A stretch of DNA of 64,000 bases from Sphingobacterium paucimobilis HER1398 (GCF_000416985.1 NZ_ATDL01000001.1:1-64000); one strand, 5' to 3'; positions 35,331-45,937 are shown, counted from the stretch's first letter. A program made the numbers and translations. Notes: generated from the sequence alone by a model not told the origin.

Positions 35331-36335
35331 CTAATCCGCGGGGAAGTGTTCTATCTTTACAAGATTACCAACCTCATCATAATACTTCCATTCGCCACAG
35401 GGCTTCCCATTCCTATAGCCACCGTAAAAACTGACTTTACCATTAGTGTGGTATTCTCGCAGATCAACGTCGGTATTTCCATCTTCGTCTTTGCTGTATA
35501 ACAAAACCTGAGTCAACACCCCAGAGTTGTCATAATGCTTCCATTCGCCCGACGGATCGCGATCCTTATAGTTTCCCTCCTTGCTTAACTGACCATTTTC
35601 ATGATAGAATTTGGCGGAATTTACCTGCCCAGAAGTACTATAAATCATGCTTTGCAGTAGATTTCCTTTATCTCCAAACATTTTCCATTCGCCTATTTTC
35701 TTACCGTCCTCATAATGGGCACTATCAGATAATTGTCCATTCCAATGGTAATTTTTCCACTCACCGGTCTGCTTGCCACTCTCGTAGCGACCAACTTTTT
35801 CAAGTTGCCCGTTATCGAAATAATACTTCCATTCGCCGTCTTCGACATAGCCCACACGATTACCAATCCTTTTTAATTGACCTTTATCATTATATTCTCT
35901 GAATTCGCCCTTTGGCTCCCCTTGCTGATAGTTCCACACTTCCCATAACTTACCATTGAGGTGATAAGTCCTCCATTCGCCGGTGGCATTGTCACTCTCA
36001 TAAGTGCCTTCTTCGCCAAGTTGTCCGTTTGATTGATAACTTTTAGAGACTCCCGTTCTATTTCCGTTTACATAATACACGGTCTCCCGCAGTTGCCCAT
36101 TCTCATGATACGTCTTCCACTCTCCGGTCCTATTTCCTGCACTATCAAATTGTCCTACTGATTCTAGTTTTCCGTTTTCAAAGAAAGACTTCCACTGTCC
36201 GCTTTCTATACCTTTAGCATCAAACTGCCCACTCACCTTTAGCTTACCACTAGGATAAAAGATTTCGTGTTTCTTTTGTCCGAAAACAAATACGTGTATC
36301 AAAAGTATAGACGTCAGTATGACCAGCTTTTTCAT
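35331..36335 (-). CDS. YwqK/MORN_2-type repeat protein, secreted
   Basis: 334 residues with a signal peptide (MKKLVILTSILLIHVFVFGQ). Almost the whole mature protein consists of about thirteen ~23-residue repeats of the form G(E/Q)WK-x(Y/F)-x-x-(N/D)G-x-L-x-x-x (for example GEWKTYHENGQLRETVYYVN, GEWKNYHWNGQLSDSAHYED). This is the MORN-variant repeat. Databases often call such proteins 'YwqK family antitoxin', but there is no toxin gene here. It is likely a beta-sheet ladder exposed in the periplasm or on the surface. Confidence 0.85.
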   Translation of the reverse strand: MKKLVILTSILLIHVFVFGQKKHEIFYPSGKLKVSGQFDAKGIESGQWKSFFENGKLESVGQFDSAGNRTGEWKTYHENGQLRETVYYVNGNRTGVSKSYQSNGQLGEEGTYESDNATGEWRTYHLNGKLWEVWNYQQGEPKGEFREYNDKGQLKRIGNRVGYVEDGEWKYYFDNGQLEKVGRYESGKQTGEWKNYHWNGQLSDSAHYEDGKKIGEWKMFGDKGNLLQSMIYSTSGQVNSAKFYHENGQLSKEGNYKDRDPSGEWKHYDNSGVLTQVLLYSKDEDGNTDVDLREYHTNGKVSFYGGYRNGKPCGEWKYYDEVGNLVKIEHFPAD

Positions 36336-36399
36336 CGAATTTTGTACTATTTATAACCCCTTATACTCGCTTATTATTCCTATCCTGTTAACAAACGGA

Positions 36400-37257
36400 C
36401 TAAAAACTGGGATCGGTGATGGGATAATACTTGATCAAGACATCTTTTCTAATATTATCCTTGCCTAGCTTTTGGCGAACGACAGACGTGTTCACCACTG
36501 TGATGTATTTCACCGGGTCACCATTGGATTCGAAAACAATGACTTCAGCGAAATTGGTCGAATCGATATTTTCCATCGGTTGCTTTAACAGGCTCAAATC
36601 ACCTGCATCCAATGTCTCTATCAACTCATCCTTACTTTCGATGTAAGGAATCTTCGCAAACGGCTTGCGCCTGACCATCCAGGCATCGTTCTGTTCTGAA
36701 AAAGGTTCGGATGCCTTACCAAACATCACAGCTAATACAACACTGATCAAAATCACAGCAAATTCACCAACCCACAGTGCCCACAGGACAGCACCACTTA
36801 CTGTCGAGCTACCCTCTACACGAAATGTTCCGGCTTCATTCAGAGCGACAATCTCTTCTACCAAGGCTTGAGGATGGGTAAACAAAAAGAATATATTCTC
36901 CAAGAGTGCCGTAAATCCTTCCTGATCACGATTTAAGGAAAAGCCATTGGTATTGTACATAAACTCATCAAAAAATATCCATTGCATATAATAGGCCAGC
37001 AAGCCGTAGAATACCCCGATAACAGCTGCGACCTTGATATTCCTGATTTTTCCAAGGCCGATTCCCAGGTCGATAAAAAAGCCCAGTCCAAGGCCAAACA
37101 TAACGGCTGATATTGCCGCAAACCAAATATTGGGAATCCAATGGTTGACGAGGACATATAGAAGAGGCAAAAGAATGCAGCCTAATATTCCAAAAAGAAC
37201 GGTTTTCAATATTCCTGTGAAGGAAAAAGCCCCTGAGGGGATGTATTTTTTAATCAT
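36400..37257 (-). CDS. Hypothetical integral membrane protein
   Basis: 285 residues from ATG 37257 (17 residues into the longest frame). Hydrophobic segments lie at about 14-35, 39-61 and 66-88, then, after a loop of ~60 residues, at about 151-172. The C-terminal ~110 residues are soluble (KDELIETLDAGDLSLLKQPM; FESNGDPVKYITVVNTSVVR). I do not recognise the family. It is 64 bases upstream of the MORN-type gene and may be co-transcribed with it. Confidence 0.6.
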   Translation of the reverse strand: MIKKYIPSGAFSFTGILKTVLFGILGCILLPLLYVLVNHWIPNIWFAAISAVMFGLGLGFFIDLGIGLGKIRNIKVAAVIGVFYGLLAYYMQWIFFDEFMYNTNGFSLNRDQEGFTALLENIFFLFTHPQALVEEIVALNEAGTFRVEGSSTVSGAVLWALWVGEFAVILISVVLAVMFGKASEPFSEQNDAWMVRRKPFAKIPYIESKDELIETLDAGDLSLLKQPMENIDSTNFAEVIVFESNGDPVKYITVVNTSVVRQKLGKDNIRKDVLIKYYPITDPSF

Positions 37258-37387
37258 GCAAGTTAATATTTGCGGGCAAAAGTAAATAAAATCGGAAACC
37301 AATAGCAAACTTGATGCCGATTATCACTTTTTGTAATTGACAACATCGCTCTACCCTACTGTAGTGGAAAAAACAATAACGTAAAAA

Positions 37388-37417
37388 TAGCGTCGCCTAG
37401 ATTTCTAGACGACGCTA
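37388..37417 (-). terminator. Terminator of Sus locus 2
   Basis: TAGCGTCG (37388-37395) pairs with CGACGCTA (37410-37417), with an inner CTAG/CTAG extension broken by one mismatch. On the minus strand the stem is followed by TTTTTA. It lies 45 bases after the FISUMP stop. Confidence 0.85.
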
Positions 37418-37462
37418 CAATCGCACATGGTCCTTCAAGACCATGAAACGACAATACAATTA

Positions 37463-38674
37463 CTAATAATTCGCCACACAACGTACACAATGTCCATTGA
37501 GGCCTGAATCTGTACCATTTGAAAAATTGGCATTTGCGGACCCAATAGTGAGACGCAATGGATTATTACCAGCATTCGCACTCAAAAAAGCGACCCAATG
37601 GTAGGAATATAATCCCTCTTGTTGGAAAACTTTACTAGCCTCGTTCCAACGGCCACTAGGGAGGATATTAAAATCGATCTGCGTACTCAATTCTTTAAAC
37701 AAAGGATAGGCTCCACTGGGAAAGTTCGCATTACCGCCATAATTGAACGTTGTCCCTCCATCCCAAAGTCCTCCAGCAGACTGTGGACTACTCCCTTTCA
37801 GATAAGGCCCTACAAGGCCCCAGTTCGTCAATGTAATACTATTTATCACGCCTACCTCTCTTCCCCAGCCAATAGTATAGCCATCTTTACTCGCTCCGAT
37901 TTCCGCCAATGTACTACCTGGTATATTATATTCAGCCTTAATAGACACCAATAGATCGTACCAATCATTGACGTTGGCGAGATGCCAGCCTTTGGGACAA
38001 GCGCCTTGGATCTGTATATTGGCAGAGCTCGCTGTTGTACCATCAAGTCTGAAGGCATTACCAGCATCATCCACCCCTGCATAACCGAATTTGTACGGAT
38101 TCTGTGCAGCTGTCGCTTTAGAAATACCCGTGATCGCCTCCGCCCATGTGTACAGCCGCCCATAGACAGCCGACTTGTTCACATTATTATCATATGCCCA
38201 ACCTAAATTGCCATCGGCACCTTTTTCGTTCAGATTTTCTAACATCCAGGTCTTGGAGCCAAATCGCTTAGTCTTATAGCCATCCAGGCTCGGTGGCGGG
38301 GTCAGTATCGTAACCTCTTTATAAAACCATCGCGTATAACTGCTTTTATCATTCTTAACAGCAGTTACGCCCAAAGATTTGACAGGAATCACACCTCCTT
38401 CAACAACACCTTTTACTGTAATACGACTGGTTCCCTGTCCTGCTATCAAGGTTAGCATATTCGGCAACTCCCATTGATAGGTAATACCAGTATCCTCGTC
38501 AGCAATGTAGAAATCAAACTCTTGTCCCCCATCTATAGCCAACGATATTGGCAGTGAAGTCTTGATAAAGTCTGGCTGTGGAATAGTGTCTTCACCGTCC
38601 TTGCTACAGCTCAAAAGAAAAGAAAAGCTCAAGAGCAATACCAAACTATGGCAAAATATTTTTTTCATATTCAT
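37463..38674 (-). CDS. FISUMP-domain lipoprotein (locus 2)
   Basis: 403 residues. Lipobox FSFLLSCSKD, cysteine about residue 23. An Ig-like N-terminal part (about 30-130) is followed by the Fibrobacter succinogenes major paralogous domain (about 135-403): RFGSKTWMLENLNEKGADGN, VYGRLYTWAEAITG, GACPKGWHLANVNDWYDL and the C-terminal HCVRCVANY. This domain is common in surface lipoproteins of Bacteroidota gut and soil bacteria; its ligand is unknown. It is the last gene of the locus-2 operon, 2 bases after the previous gene. Confidence 0.88.
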   Translation of the reverse strand: MNMKKIFCHSLVLLLSFSFLLSCSKDGEDTIPQPDFIKTSLPISLAIDGGQEFDFYIADEDTGITYQWELPNMLTLIAGQGTSRITVKGVVEGGVIPVKSLGVTAVKNDKSSYTRWFYKEVTILTPPPSLDGYKTKRFGSKTWMLENLNEKGADGNLGWAYDNNVNKSAVYGRLYTWAEAITGISKATAAQNPYKFGYAGVDDAGNAFRLDGTTASSANIQIQGACPKGWHLANVNDWYDLLVSIKAEYNIPGSTLAEIGASKDGYTIGWGREVGVINSITLTNWGLVGPYLKGSSPQSAGGLWDGGTTFNYGGNANFPSGAYPLFKELSTQIDFNILPSGRWNEASKVFQQEGLYSYHWVAFLSANAGNNPLRLTIGSANANFSNGTDSGLNGHCVRCVANY

Positions 38675-38676
38675 GA

Positions 38677-39708
38677 TTATTTTGTCTGTCTATAAAGGTG
38701 ATCGGATGGGTAACTGAAAGGATTGTCTATAAACCACCTTGCTTTGTACATCTTGTACGAGTCTTTGAAAAAAGCACTACTCCCTCTGCTATTTGTCACT
38801 CTATTGGTCCAGTACGAAGTCGTAGGTTCGATAATGAGTGTGCCAAATCCCGCAGGACCGTCGCTTATGGACTTAATATTGCGCTTGGAATAGGGATGCT
38901 CTGTAAACTTCTCCTTGGCAATATCAAATATATAAATCTTGGAACCCGTGGTTAGATAAAGCTCCTCTTTTCCATAGACCGGAAACATGTCATGAGGATC
39001 CTTATCCGGAAGTGGATAAAAAGTAGCCCCTTTAATCAAGTTAAGGTCACCGTCTTTATTCTCGTACGTAAAGGTATACAGATACTGGTCATCTGTGGAC
39101 CATAGTATGTTCTTTTTGTGATCCCAGACCACATTATGTGCAAAAGTGTGGTTATAGCGTTTGTACTCCTGTTCAACATAGGCCTTCAAAGAGTCAACTT
39201 TATATAATTTTAACGCATCTCCGAGACCATTGCTAGATGTACTGCTTGCCATCACGATATTACCGTCTGGTAATAATTCGGCAGAATGTGGGCTACCAAC
39301 ATCGCGTGTATAGAACATGATTTTTTTGTCGCTGATTCTAATCAGTGCAACACCACCGCTCGAGGCAGTGAGGAGCACATACTGCTTTTGATAGACAGCT
39401 TTTGCCTCATCAATCTCTCTGAACCAAGCGGCTTGTGTGGCACTGAGATGCTCACTGGCTTTCCAGGTCCAGAGTATACCTTTACTCAATGAATCTATTA
39501 TAACCACCTGCCCCTCGGACTGCTCGCTGATCAAGATAGGCCGCTGACTATCTTTAAGGGCAGGTACGGGATGATTTTCTTCGCCACTATCACCAAAGGG
39601 ATCTGAAAAGTCTAATAGGGGGTTCTTATCTGCCGAACAGGATAATACGAGTGCCATTAATGGCAGGAATACCCCTAGTTTTAAATACAGTCGCAAATTA
39701 TTTTTCAT
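38677..39708 (-). CDS. Propeller-like lipoprotein (DUF6528 type) of locus 2
   Basis: 343 residues from ATG 39708 (the longer frame overlaps susD by 8 bases). Lipobox: LMALVLSCSAD, cysteine about residue 24. The body has repeated strand-turn units typical of a beta-propeller (RPILISEQSEGQVVIIDSLS; HSAELLPDGNIVMASSTSSN; TFAHNVVWDHKKNILWSTDD; EKFTEHPYSKRNIKSISDGP). I believe it matches the DUF6528 family; without a search this is uncertain. Its position between susD and the FISUMP gene suggests a surface ligand-binding role. Confidence 0.65.
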   Translation of the reverse strand: MKNNLRLYLKLGVFLPLMALVLSCSADKNPLLDFSDPFGDSGEENHPVPALKDSQRPILISEQSEGQVVIIDSLSKGILWTWKASEHLSATQAAWFREIDEAKAVYQKQYVLLTASSGGVALIRISDKKIMFYTRDVGSPHSAELLPDGNIVMASSTSSNGLGDALKLYKVDSLKAYVEQEYKRYNHTFAHNVVWDHKKNILWSTDDQYLYTFTYENKDGDLNLIKGATFYPLPDKDPHDMFPVYGKEELYLTTGSKIYIFDIAKEKFTEHPYSKRNIKSISDGPAGFGTLIIEPTTSYWTNRVTNSRGSSAFFKDSYKMYKARWFIDNPFSYPSDHLYRQTK

Positions 39709-39721
39709 GTCTATTTCTGAT

Positions 39722-41305
39722 TTATTCACCCCAACCTGGGTTATTTGGTTTAAGATTCGGATTCAACTCTATTTGGGTGGTCGAAATCGGCCACCAATAA
39801 TCCCGAGCTGGATTAAAAGAACGGGAAATGATAACTGAACCGTCAAACTTTTTAATCACCTGGTTCATAGCCACCTCAGCAAGTTTCCAACGTCTGAGGT
39901 CATTATAATAAAGTCCCTCACCAGCAAACTCTATACGGCGCTCGTACTGTATATGTGTACGCAATAGATCTTGATCAGCTCCAGGAAACGCAACAGCTGT
40001 AGATGCTGTAAAACCAGCACGCTTTCTAATTTCACCAAGAGTACGTGTCCATACTGCTGCATCTAGCCGCCCCAGTTCGTTCATAGCCTCGGCATACATC
40101 AATAGTACATCGGCATAGCGCAGTACCATGTAGTTTATTTCGGACATATTTTCTCCAATCTGAGCCTGTTCCGTGCTAACCGCAGCTGCATCGTAAATGC
40201 TATATTTCTTAAAAGTATAACCGGTCTGTATCACTTTGAATACGGTATTACTCCCATTTGCCTTTACGGTTTCGCCCATAAATGTAGCTCCTGGGTATAC
40301 CACCGTCATCTTAAAACGTGGATCAAGATTATCATAGGCTGCCGAATTTGCAAAACTGGAACTTGCTCTGGGCTTACCGTCTATCATCCAATAAGCATCT
40401 TCAAGATCTTTGAGCGGCGCGGCATTATTATATTGCCTTAACGCAATATCAAAACTACTCCCTAAGTTTGGTTCGTTGACATTTTGTATGTCAAATATAT
40501 GCTCGACACTATTTTCACCTGCAGGCAGGAACAATTGCCTATAATTAGGATAAAGGTTATAGACATTCAGATCCATCACCTGCTTGGCAGCTGCAGCGGC
40601 GGCTTCCCATCGATCGGCCGCATGGCTAGGGTTCAACAAAGGAGAAGCCTCGAAAAGTAAAAGACGAGCTTTCAACGCCAGACTCGCGCCCCGTGTGGGT
40701 CTACCAATATCACTGTTCTGGCTGTAACGTACCGGAAGCAATGCGGCTACTGCATCCAACTCTTTCACAATAAAATCCACGACCTCTCCGTGAGCTGTGC
40801 GCGGATAGTCTTTCTGCTCCAACTCTGCTTCTTTAAGAATCAACGGAACATCCTTATAATATGTAACTAATACTTGGTACAATAATGCTCTTAGAAAGCG
40901 TGCTTCAGCCTTCATCTGTGCAATCTCTGGTTTTGAAAGCTCTTGGTTCTTATCTATATTGTCCAGCAATGCATTGCACCGCCCGATACCGCGATAAGCG
41001 GCTGTCCAACGTCCATTGAACAAGGCCAGATCAGGCGTCTGCGTGCCCAATGCGACACTGTTCCAGCCTAGCCTGTTATCATAATTGTATGCATTGGGAG
41101 TCGCAGACTCTTCCCAAAGCGGGGAGGCATTACCGAAGAGATACTGATCTTTTAAAGCAGCATAACATCCCGTAAGCCCTGCTTTGGCGGTTTTAGCTCC
41201 TAACCAGAACGTCTCTTGGTCATATTTGTCCGTAGGCGATACAGTCAGTTCACATGAGGAAAGACTAACCGCTGCAATAACGCATAAAAATATATTCTTA
41301 ATCAT
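39722..41305 (-). CDS. SusD/RagB-family nutrient-binding lipoprotein (locus 2)
   Basis: 527 residues. Lipobox: MIKNIFLCVIAAVSLSSCEL, cysteine at residue 18. SusD features: KTAKAGLTGCYAALKDQYLF (about 39-58), the TPR helix MKAEARFLRALLYQVLVTYY, RYADVLLMYAEAMNELGRLD and the C-terminal YYNDLRRWKLAE and YWWPISTTQIELNPNLKPNN. It lies 11 bases after susC and shares no obvious similarity with the locus-1 SusD beyond the family, so the two systems probably take up different substrates. Confidence 0.95.
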   Translation of the reverse strand: MIKNIFLCVIAAVSLSSCELTVSPTDKYDQETFWLGAKTAKAGLTGCYAALKDQYLFGNASPLWEESATPNAYNYDNRLGWNSVALGTQTPDLALFNGRWTAAYRGIGRCNALLDNIDKNQELSKPEIAQMKAEARFLRALLYQVLVTYYKDVPLILKEAELEQKDYPRTAHGEVVDFIVKELDAVAALLPVRYSQNSDIGRPTRGASLALKARLLLFEASPLLNPSHAADRWEAAAAAAKQVMDLNVYNLYPNYRQLFLPAGENSVEHIFDIQNVNEPNLGSSFDIALRQYNNAAPLKDLEDAYWMIDGKPRASSSFANSAAYDNLDPRFKMTVVYPGATFMGETVKANGSNTVFKVIQTGYTFKKYSIYDAAAVSTEQAQIGENMSEINYMVLRYADVLLMYAEAMNELGRLDAAVWTRTLGEIRKRAGFTASTAVAFPGADQDLLRTHIQYERRIEFAGEGLYYNDLRRWKLAEVAMNQVIKKFDGSVIISRSFNPARDYWWPISTTQIELNPNLKPNNPGWGE

Positions 41306-41316
41306 GGGATATATGC

Positions 41317-44300
41317 TTAAAAATTCAAATTCAATCCTATACTATAACTCTTCAGGTTGGGGTATTCATACAGGTCCCCTTTTGTCGTTGTCAACTCAGG
41401 ATCCCACATCTTAAACTTACTCCAGGTCAACAGGTTCTGTCCACTGATATACAGGGCTGCCTTGCTGATACCTGCCCGATCCAACCACCGCGACGGCAAG
41501 TTGTAAGTCAGAGAAATATTCTTCATCCTTAGGTAAGAAGCATCCTTTAACCAAAAAGTAGAGTTTATAAAATTTTCACCGGCATCAGTATAAGTGGTCA
41601 GTAAAGGCAACGCCGCATTGGGGTTGGAGGGTGTCCACGAATCGCGAGCCCAATCTTCGGTGACACCGGCTCCGTTATTGAATGGAAAAGCAACATTGCC
41701 AGTAGGATAGACATCGACGTTGGCAACACCCTGGAACTGCGCATCCAGCATAAACTGTCCATAGCCCAACCGTGCAGAGAAACCATAATTATAATCAGGT
41801 ATGGTATTTCCTGTGATTATTTTATCGGCATCATCTATGTAATTATCACCATTGGTATTGGCGTATCGTATATATCCGGGACGCAACTTAGAACGGGTAC
41901 CGTACACAGCCTGAGCATTGTCGATCTCGGCCTGGTTCTGATAGTAACCTTCAGCTTTGTAGAGGTAGTACGAATTGATAGAATGTCCTTCTTTAATGAT
42001 ATAACGTCCCGAAATAATCTGTTGATCAGCAATATCGATCACTTTATTCTTGACATAGGAGACCGAACCTTGCATCCCATATTTGAACATTCCGACCTGA
42101 TCGGCATAATCCACAGCCAGCTCCCAACCTTTATTATCCACTTTGCCCAAATTGACCGTAGGTCCCGATAAACCGCCAACTTGGCCCGGTATCGCAATGG
42201 CTCGTAGGATATCATAGGTACGCTTATAGAAATAATCCCCAGTGATGTTCAGCTTATTCCAGAGATTCATATCAAAACCAATATTGTAGGCTGTAGTAGA
42301 CTCCCAACGGATATTCCGATCCGCTAATGCTGAAGTAGCGGCACCACCCGTAGTCACTCCTCCAAAGCTATAGTTGTAACTATTATTGATATTGACGGTA
42401 CTATTGTACGCGCCATTCGCCACTGCCTGGTTGCCCAGTTTGCCAAGAGATCCTCGTATCTTGAGACGCTCGACAGCTTTACTATCGAAAAAATCTTCTT
42501 TGCTCAACATCCATCCCAATGACATCGACGGAAATAATGCCCATTGATTGCCCAGAGCAAATCGAGATGACCCATCGTAACGGAGACTACCTTCTACCAT
42601 ATATTTTTGTTGATAATCATAGGCGAGCCGCGAATAAAAGGAAGCTAAGATATCCTTGGTCGAACCTCCTGTAGCCTGCGCATTTGTTTGGTCAGAAAGT
42701 GCATTCAGCTCATAGAGGCTATTGTCGTAAAAGCCCCAATTGTACGCTTGAAATCCTCTACCATCATTAATCTGATAATCCTGACCAAACATAGCATGGA
42801 CATTATGCTGTCCAAACTCTTTCTCAAAGACCAAACGGTGCGACAAAGTGAACTGCTTTTCTAGAGAGTCCCAATCTTTGATCCGTGGGGCAGTACTATT
42901 GAAATTTTTGACGTCGCCAGTCTTGGGGTCTACGGTATACATCTGAGGTATAAAATCCTTGCTGAAATGATCCACACGCCGATATCCCAGCGTATTATGA
43001 TAGGTCAGATTGAACGGTAGCTTGTACTCTATATTGAAGTTGGTAAGTGTCTCTTGATAATCACGATAGGTAAACCCCTGTTCCACTTCCATACGAGGGT
43101 TCTCTATGTTATTGCGTCCTGGTGTATACAACCAACTCGATCCATAAAGATTGTTTTTATGATAGTCTGATATAATGGGCAGTCCCCGCATAATGACGTT
43201 AAATACCGTACCTGTACCATAACCAACTTCATTAAATTCTCTCAGATTACCAATAATTCCTGCATTGATCTTCAATCTAGGTGTAGCCTGTGCAGATACC
43301 TTGACGTCAAATGAATACCGTTTAGCATCATCATTGGCAATGAATATTCCTTTCTGATTCATATAACCTCCACCTACAGTGAATGTATACTTATCTCCGC
43401 CCCCCAAAACACGGGCATTGTACTGCTGTAAAAATCCGTTGTCCAGAGTGATGTCAAACCAATCGGAAGCAGGATATACAGACGGATCGGTCCCCATGCC
43501 TGCACGGTACTCGTCTATCTGCTCCTGGCTATAACTCAATGCAATCTTACCCGAGTTAGCCTCTGCCCTATTACGCATCTGCATATAAAGGATAGGATCG
43601 TTAACAACCTCCGGCAAAAAACTCGCTTGCTGAATACCGGCATGGCTTCTCAACTCTATCTTGGTCTTTCCAGCCTGCCCTTTTTTCGAGGTAATCAGAA
43701 TTACACCATTGGAAGATTTTGAACCATAAATAGCGGCAGACGCATCTTTTAAAACAGTAATCGTCTCTATATCCGCTGGATCGATTTCATCAAAACTGTA
43801 CTCTATTCCATCCAACAGAACGAGCGGATTAGCGTTATTCAGCGTATTCACACCCCGGATACGGATTGTCGTGGCATCCTTCCCTGGCTTAGCTCCAGCT
43901 TGATTAATCCAGAGACCAGAAGTACCATACAGTGCCTGAGAAGCATGTGTCAATGTCTGTTTCTCTTTGTCAACCATATTGACAGTAGATACCGCCCCAT
44001 TGACCAGGTCTCGCTTTACGGCTCGATATCCGACCACGACGACTTCGTCTACAGCTTCCAAAGCTTCTTTCATATGAACCTCTATCTTAGATTGATCAGC
44101 AGTAAGCTCCAGTCTTTCAAACCCAAGATAGGTAAATAGCAGTGTCGGTCGAGCAGAAGAGGCTTTAAGAGAAAAAACACCGTTTTCATCACTTACTGCT
44201 GTCGCTCCGCCACTTCGCTCGATGACAGAAACCCCCTTCAAAGCCTCTCCCTTGCTGTTCCTGACCACCCCAGTAATGAAGTGTTGCTGCACATCCCGCG

Positions 44301-44691
44301 TACTCACGCCATCCCCTTTTGTCGGAGAGGAAGCATTTTTGCTCAATATGATATTCTTGTCTACAATCGAATATTTCATATTGTACCGTGATAATACTTC
44401 ACTCAAAACTTTCTCAAGTTTGGTATTATGAAAATCGACCGTAATCTTTTCACTTTTTGAAAAATGGGTATTATCGTAAAAAATATGATATCCCGTCTTT
44501 TTCTCAATCTGCTTCAATGCTTCCGAAATGGTGATATTCTCTGCTCGTAAGGATATCTCCTGAGCCTGCGTCCAAGCAGAGACTTGGAGTGATCCTGTAA
44601 AAAAAAGTAATGCCGCAAGTTTTGATTTAGAAACTCTAAGCAGAAGCCAGGAAGGAATCTTCCGGATACTCTTTTGGTTGAATTCTGACAT
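41317..44691 (-). CDS. SusC/RagA TonB-dependent receptor with STN domain (locus 2)
   Basis: 1124 residues. Signal region up to about residue 43 (LAALLFFTGSLQVSAWTQAQ), STN domain (about 45-115; ISEALKQIEKKTGYHIFYDN), carboxypeptidase-like domain (about 140-215; ITGVVRNSKGEALKGVSVIE), plug with ADIETITVLKDASAAIYGSK (about 307-326), barrel ending SYSIGLNLNF. The STN domain again matches the FecR/sigma pair upstream. Signalling domain, plug and barrel are all complete. Confidence 0.95.
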   Translation of the reverse strand: MSEFNQKSIRKIPSWLLLRVSKSKLAALLFFTGSLQVSAWTQAQEISLRAENITISEALKQIEKKTGYHIFYDNTHFSKSEKITVDFHNTKLEKVLSEVLSRYNMKYSIVDKNIILSKNASSPTKGDGVSTRDVQQHFITGVVRNSKGEALKGVSVIERSGGATAVSDENGVFSLKASSARPTLLFTYLGFERLELTADQSKIEVHMKEALEAVDEVVVVGYRAVKRDLVNGAVSTVNMVDKEKQTLTHASQALYGTSGLWINQAGAKPGKDATTIRIRGVNTLNNANPLVLLDGIEYSFDEIDPADIETITVLKDASAAIYGSKSSNGVILITSKKGQAGKTKIELRSHAGIQQASFLPEVVNDPILYMQMRNRAEANSGKIALSYSQEQIDEYRAGMGTDPSVYPASDWFDITLDNGFLQQYNARVLGGGDKYTFTVGGGYMNQKGIFIANDDAKRYSFDVKVSAQATPRLKINAGIIGNLREFNEVGYGTGTVFNVIMRGLPIISDYHKNNLYGSSWLYTPGRNNIENPRMEVEQGFTYRDYQETLTNFNIEYKLPFNLTYHNTLGYRRVDHFSKDFIPQMYTVDPKTGDVKNFNSTAPRIKDWDSLEKQFTLSHRLVFEKEFGQHNVHAMFGQDYQINDGRGFQAYNWGFYDNSLYELNALSDQTNAQATGGSTKDILASFYSRLAYDYQQKYMVEGSLRYDGSSRFALGNQWALFPSMSLGWMLSKEDFFDSKAVERLKIRGSLGKLGNQAVANGAYNSTVNINNSYNYSFGGVTTGGAATSALADRNIRWESTTAYNIGFDMNLWNKLNITGDYFYKRTYDILRAIAIPGQVGGLSGPTVNLGKVDNKGWELAVDYADQVGMFKYGMQGSVSYVKNKVIDIADQQIISGRYIIKEGHSINSYYLYKAEGYYQNQAEIDNAQAVYGTRSKLRPGYIRYANTNGDNYIDDADKIITGNTIPDYNYGFSARLGYGQFMLDAQFQGVANVDVYPTGNVAFPFNNGAGVTEDWARDSWTPSNPNAALPLLTTYTDAGENFINSTFWLKDASYLRMKNISLTYNLPSRWLDRAGISKAALYISGQNLLTWSKFKMWDPELTTTKGDLYEYPNLKSYSIGLNLNF

Positions 44692-44767
44692 TTTTATTAA
44701 TTGGTTTTAAAAAGGAATGGTTGTTTTATATCTTGATTTTCACTAAAACAATAATTAGGACCTATGG

Positions 44768-45937
44768 TTACTTCATTACAAAGACCCTCCTTCCCTCTCT
44801 CTTGAAATTAACAGAACCGGTTAGACTGATCGTGTTCAACAGCTTATCAATATTTTCAAAGCGGGATAATCGACCTGAAAACCGACTGTCACTACGTATA
44901 TTTTCAAATTGGATTTCGATATCGTACCAACGTGATATGTCGGCCATGACCTGATGGATAGAAGCATTCTCATAGGCAAAAAGACCGCTCTTCCACGCGA
45001 TAGCATAACTCGGATCTACCGATACGACGGCAAAGTCCTCGCTATCCGGTCTCAAAGTAGCCTGCTGCGCAGGTTTTAGGTATTTTTCGACCTGTTTGCT
45101 GTTCAGCTTCACACTTCCTTCAACCAAGGTCGTAACAATGGATTTGTTATAAGAGTTAACATTAAAAGCAGTACCCAATACCGTTATAACCTGTCCTTTG
45201 GATTTGACTTGGAAAGGAACCCGCTCACCCGCCTCTTTAACTTTGTTCACTTCAAAATAAGCTTCTCCTTCCAAAAGCTCCACCCCTCGGTTCTCCTTCG
45301 CAAATCGGATAGGATAACGGAGATTTGAAGCAGCATTGAGATAGACTTCAGTACCATCGGCCAATACCACATTGTACTCCCCACCTATTGGCGTTACGAT
45401 ATTATTATAGATAGGACTATCTGAACCGTCAAGCGACGCGTAAATAATCTTTCCATTTTTGTCCTTATGGATACTATAGCCATCCAGCACAACAGAATGC
45501 CCTTCTTCTAGGCTATCCAGATGAATCTTTCGACCATCAGCCAGTAGAACATGTGCCCGCTGCCCCCCAGGTACTACCTCAATATGCGCTTGTTCATTCT
45601 GTTCTCCAGCCTTATTCCAGGAAGGGACGAAGTAGTAACCCAGTGTCAAGATAGCAACAGCGGCCACACTCCAACTCACCAAACTATTGATTCGGAAACG
45701 CCGACGGCCTGAATGGCTAAACTGACCGCTGATTCGCGAATCTGAAGAAATAGCATGGAATAATTCTTCATGAGATTGTGGTGAAGAAAGTGCAGAGAGA
45801 TCATGTATGATATCTTCGAATAATAGATCTTCAATATCATCTTGATCAAAGGCTTGTTTCAAGCGTTCAAAATCTGACGCTGAAATCGTCCTATCTTCCA
45901 GTTGCTTTAATAGTGCTTTTATCTCTTCCTTGTCCAC
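44768..45937 (-). CDS. FecR-family anti-sigma factor (locus 2)
   Basis: 389 residues. Cytoplasmic N-terminus of ~85 residues, one membrane helix (about 89-107, SLVSWSVAAVAILTLGYYFV), FecR domain (about 180-275; NIVTPIGGEYNVVLADGTEV) and C-terminal DUF4974 domain (about 318-389; SIHQVMADISRWYDIEIQFE). It lies 77 bases upstream of susC and 45 bases downstream of the sigma gene. Confidence 0.93.
   Translation of the reverse strand: MDKEEIKALLKQLEDRTISASDFERLKQAFDQDDIEDLLFEDIIHDLSALSSPQSHEELFHAISSDSRISGQFSHSGRRRFRINSLVSWSVAAVAILTLGYYFVPSWNKAGEQNEQAHIEVVPGGQRAHVLLADGRKIHLDSLEEGHSVVLDGYSIHKDKNGKIIYASLDGSDSPIYNNIVTPIGGEYNVVLADGTEVYLNAASNLRYPIRFAKENRGVELLEGEAYFEVNKVKEAGERVPFQVKSKGQVITVLGTAFNVNSYNKSIVTTLVEGSVKLNSKQVEKYLKPAQQATLRPDSEDFAVVSVDPSYAIAWKSGLFAYENASIHQVMADISRWYDIEIQFENIRSDSRFSGRLSRFENIDKLLNTISLTGSVNFKREGRRVFVMK

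Noticed and set aside
35331..36335. YwqK-type protein as an antitoxin of a toxin-antitoxin system
   Set aside because: The label comes from database naming. The protein is secreted, made of MORN-type repeats, and has no toxin gene beside it.
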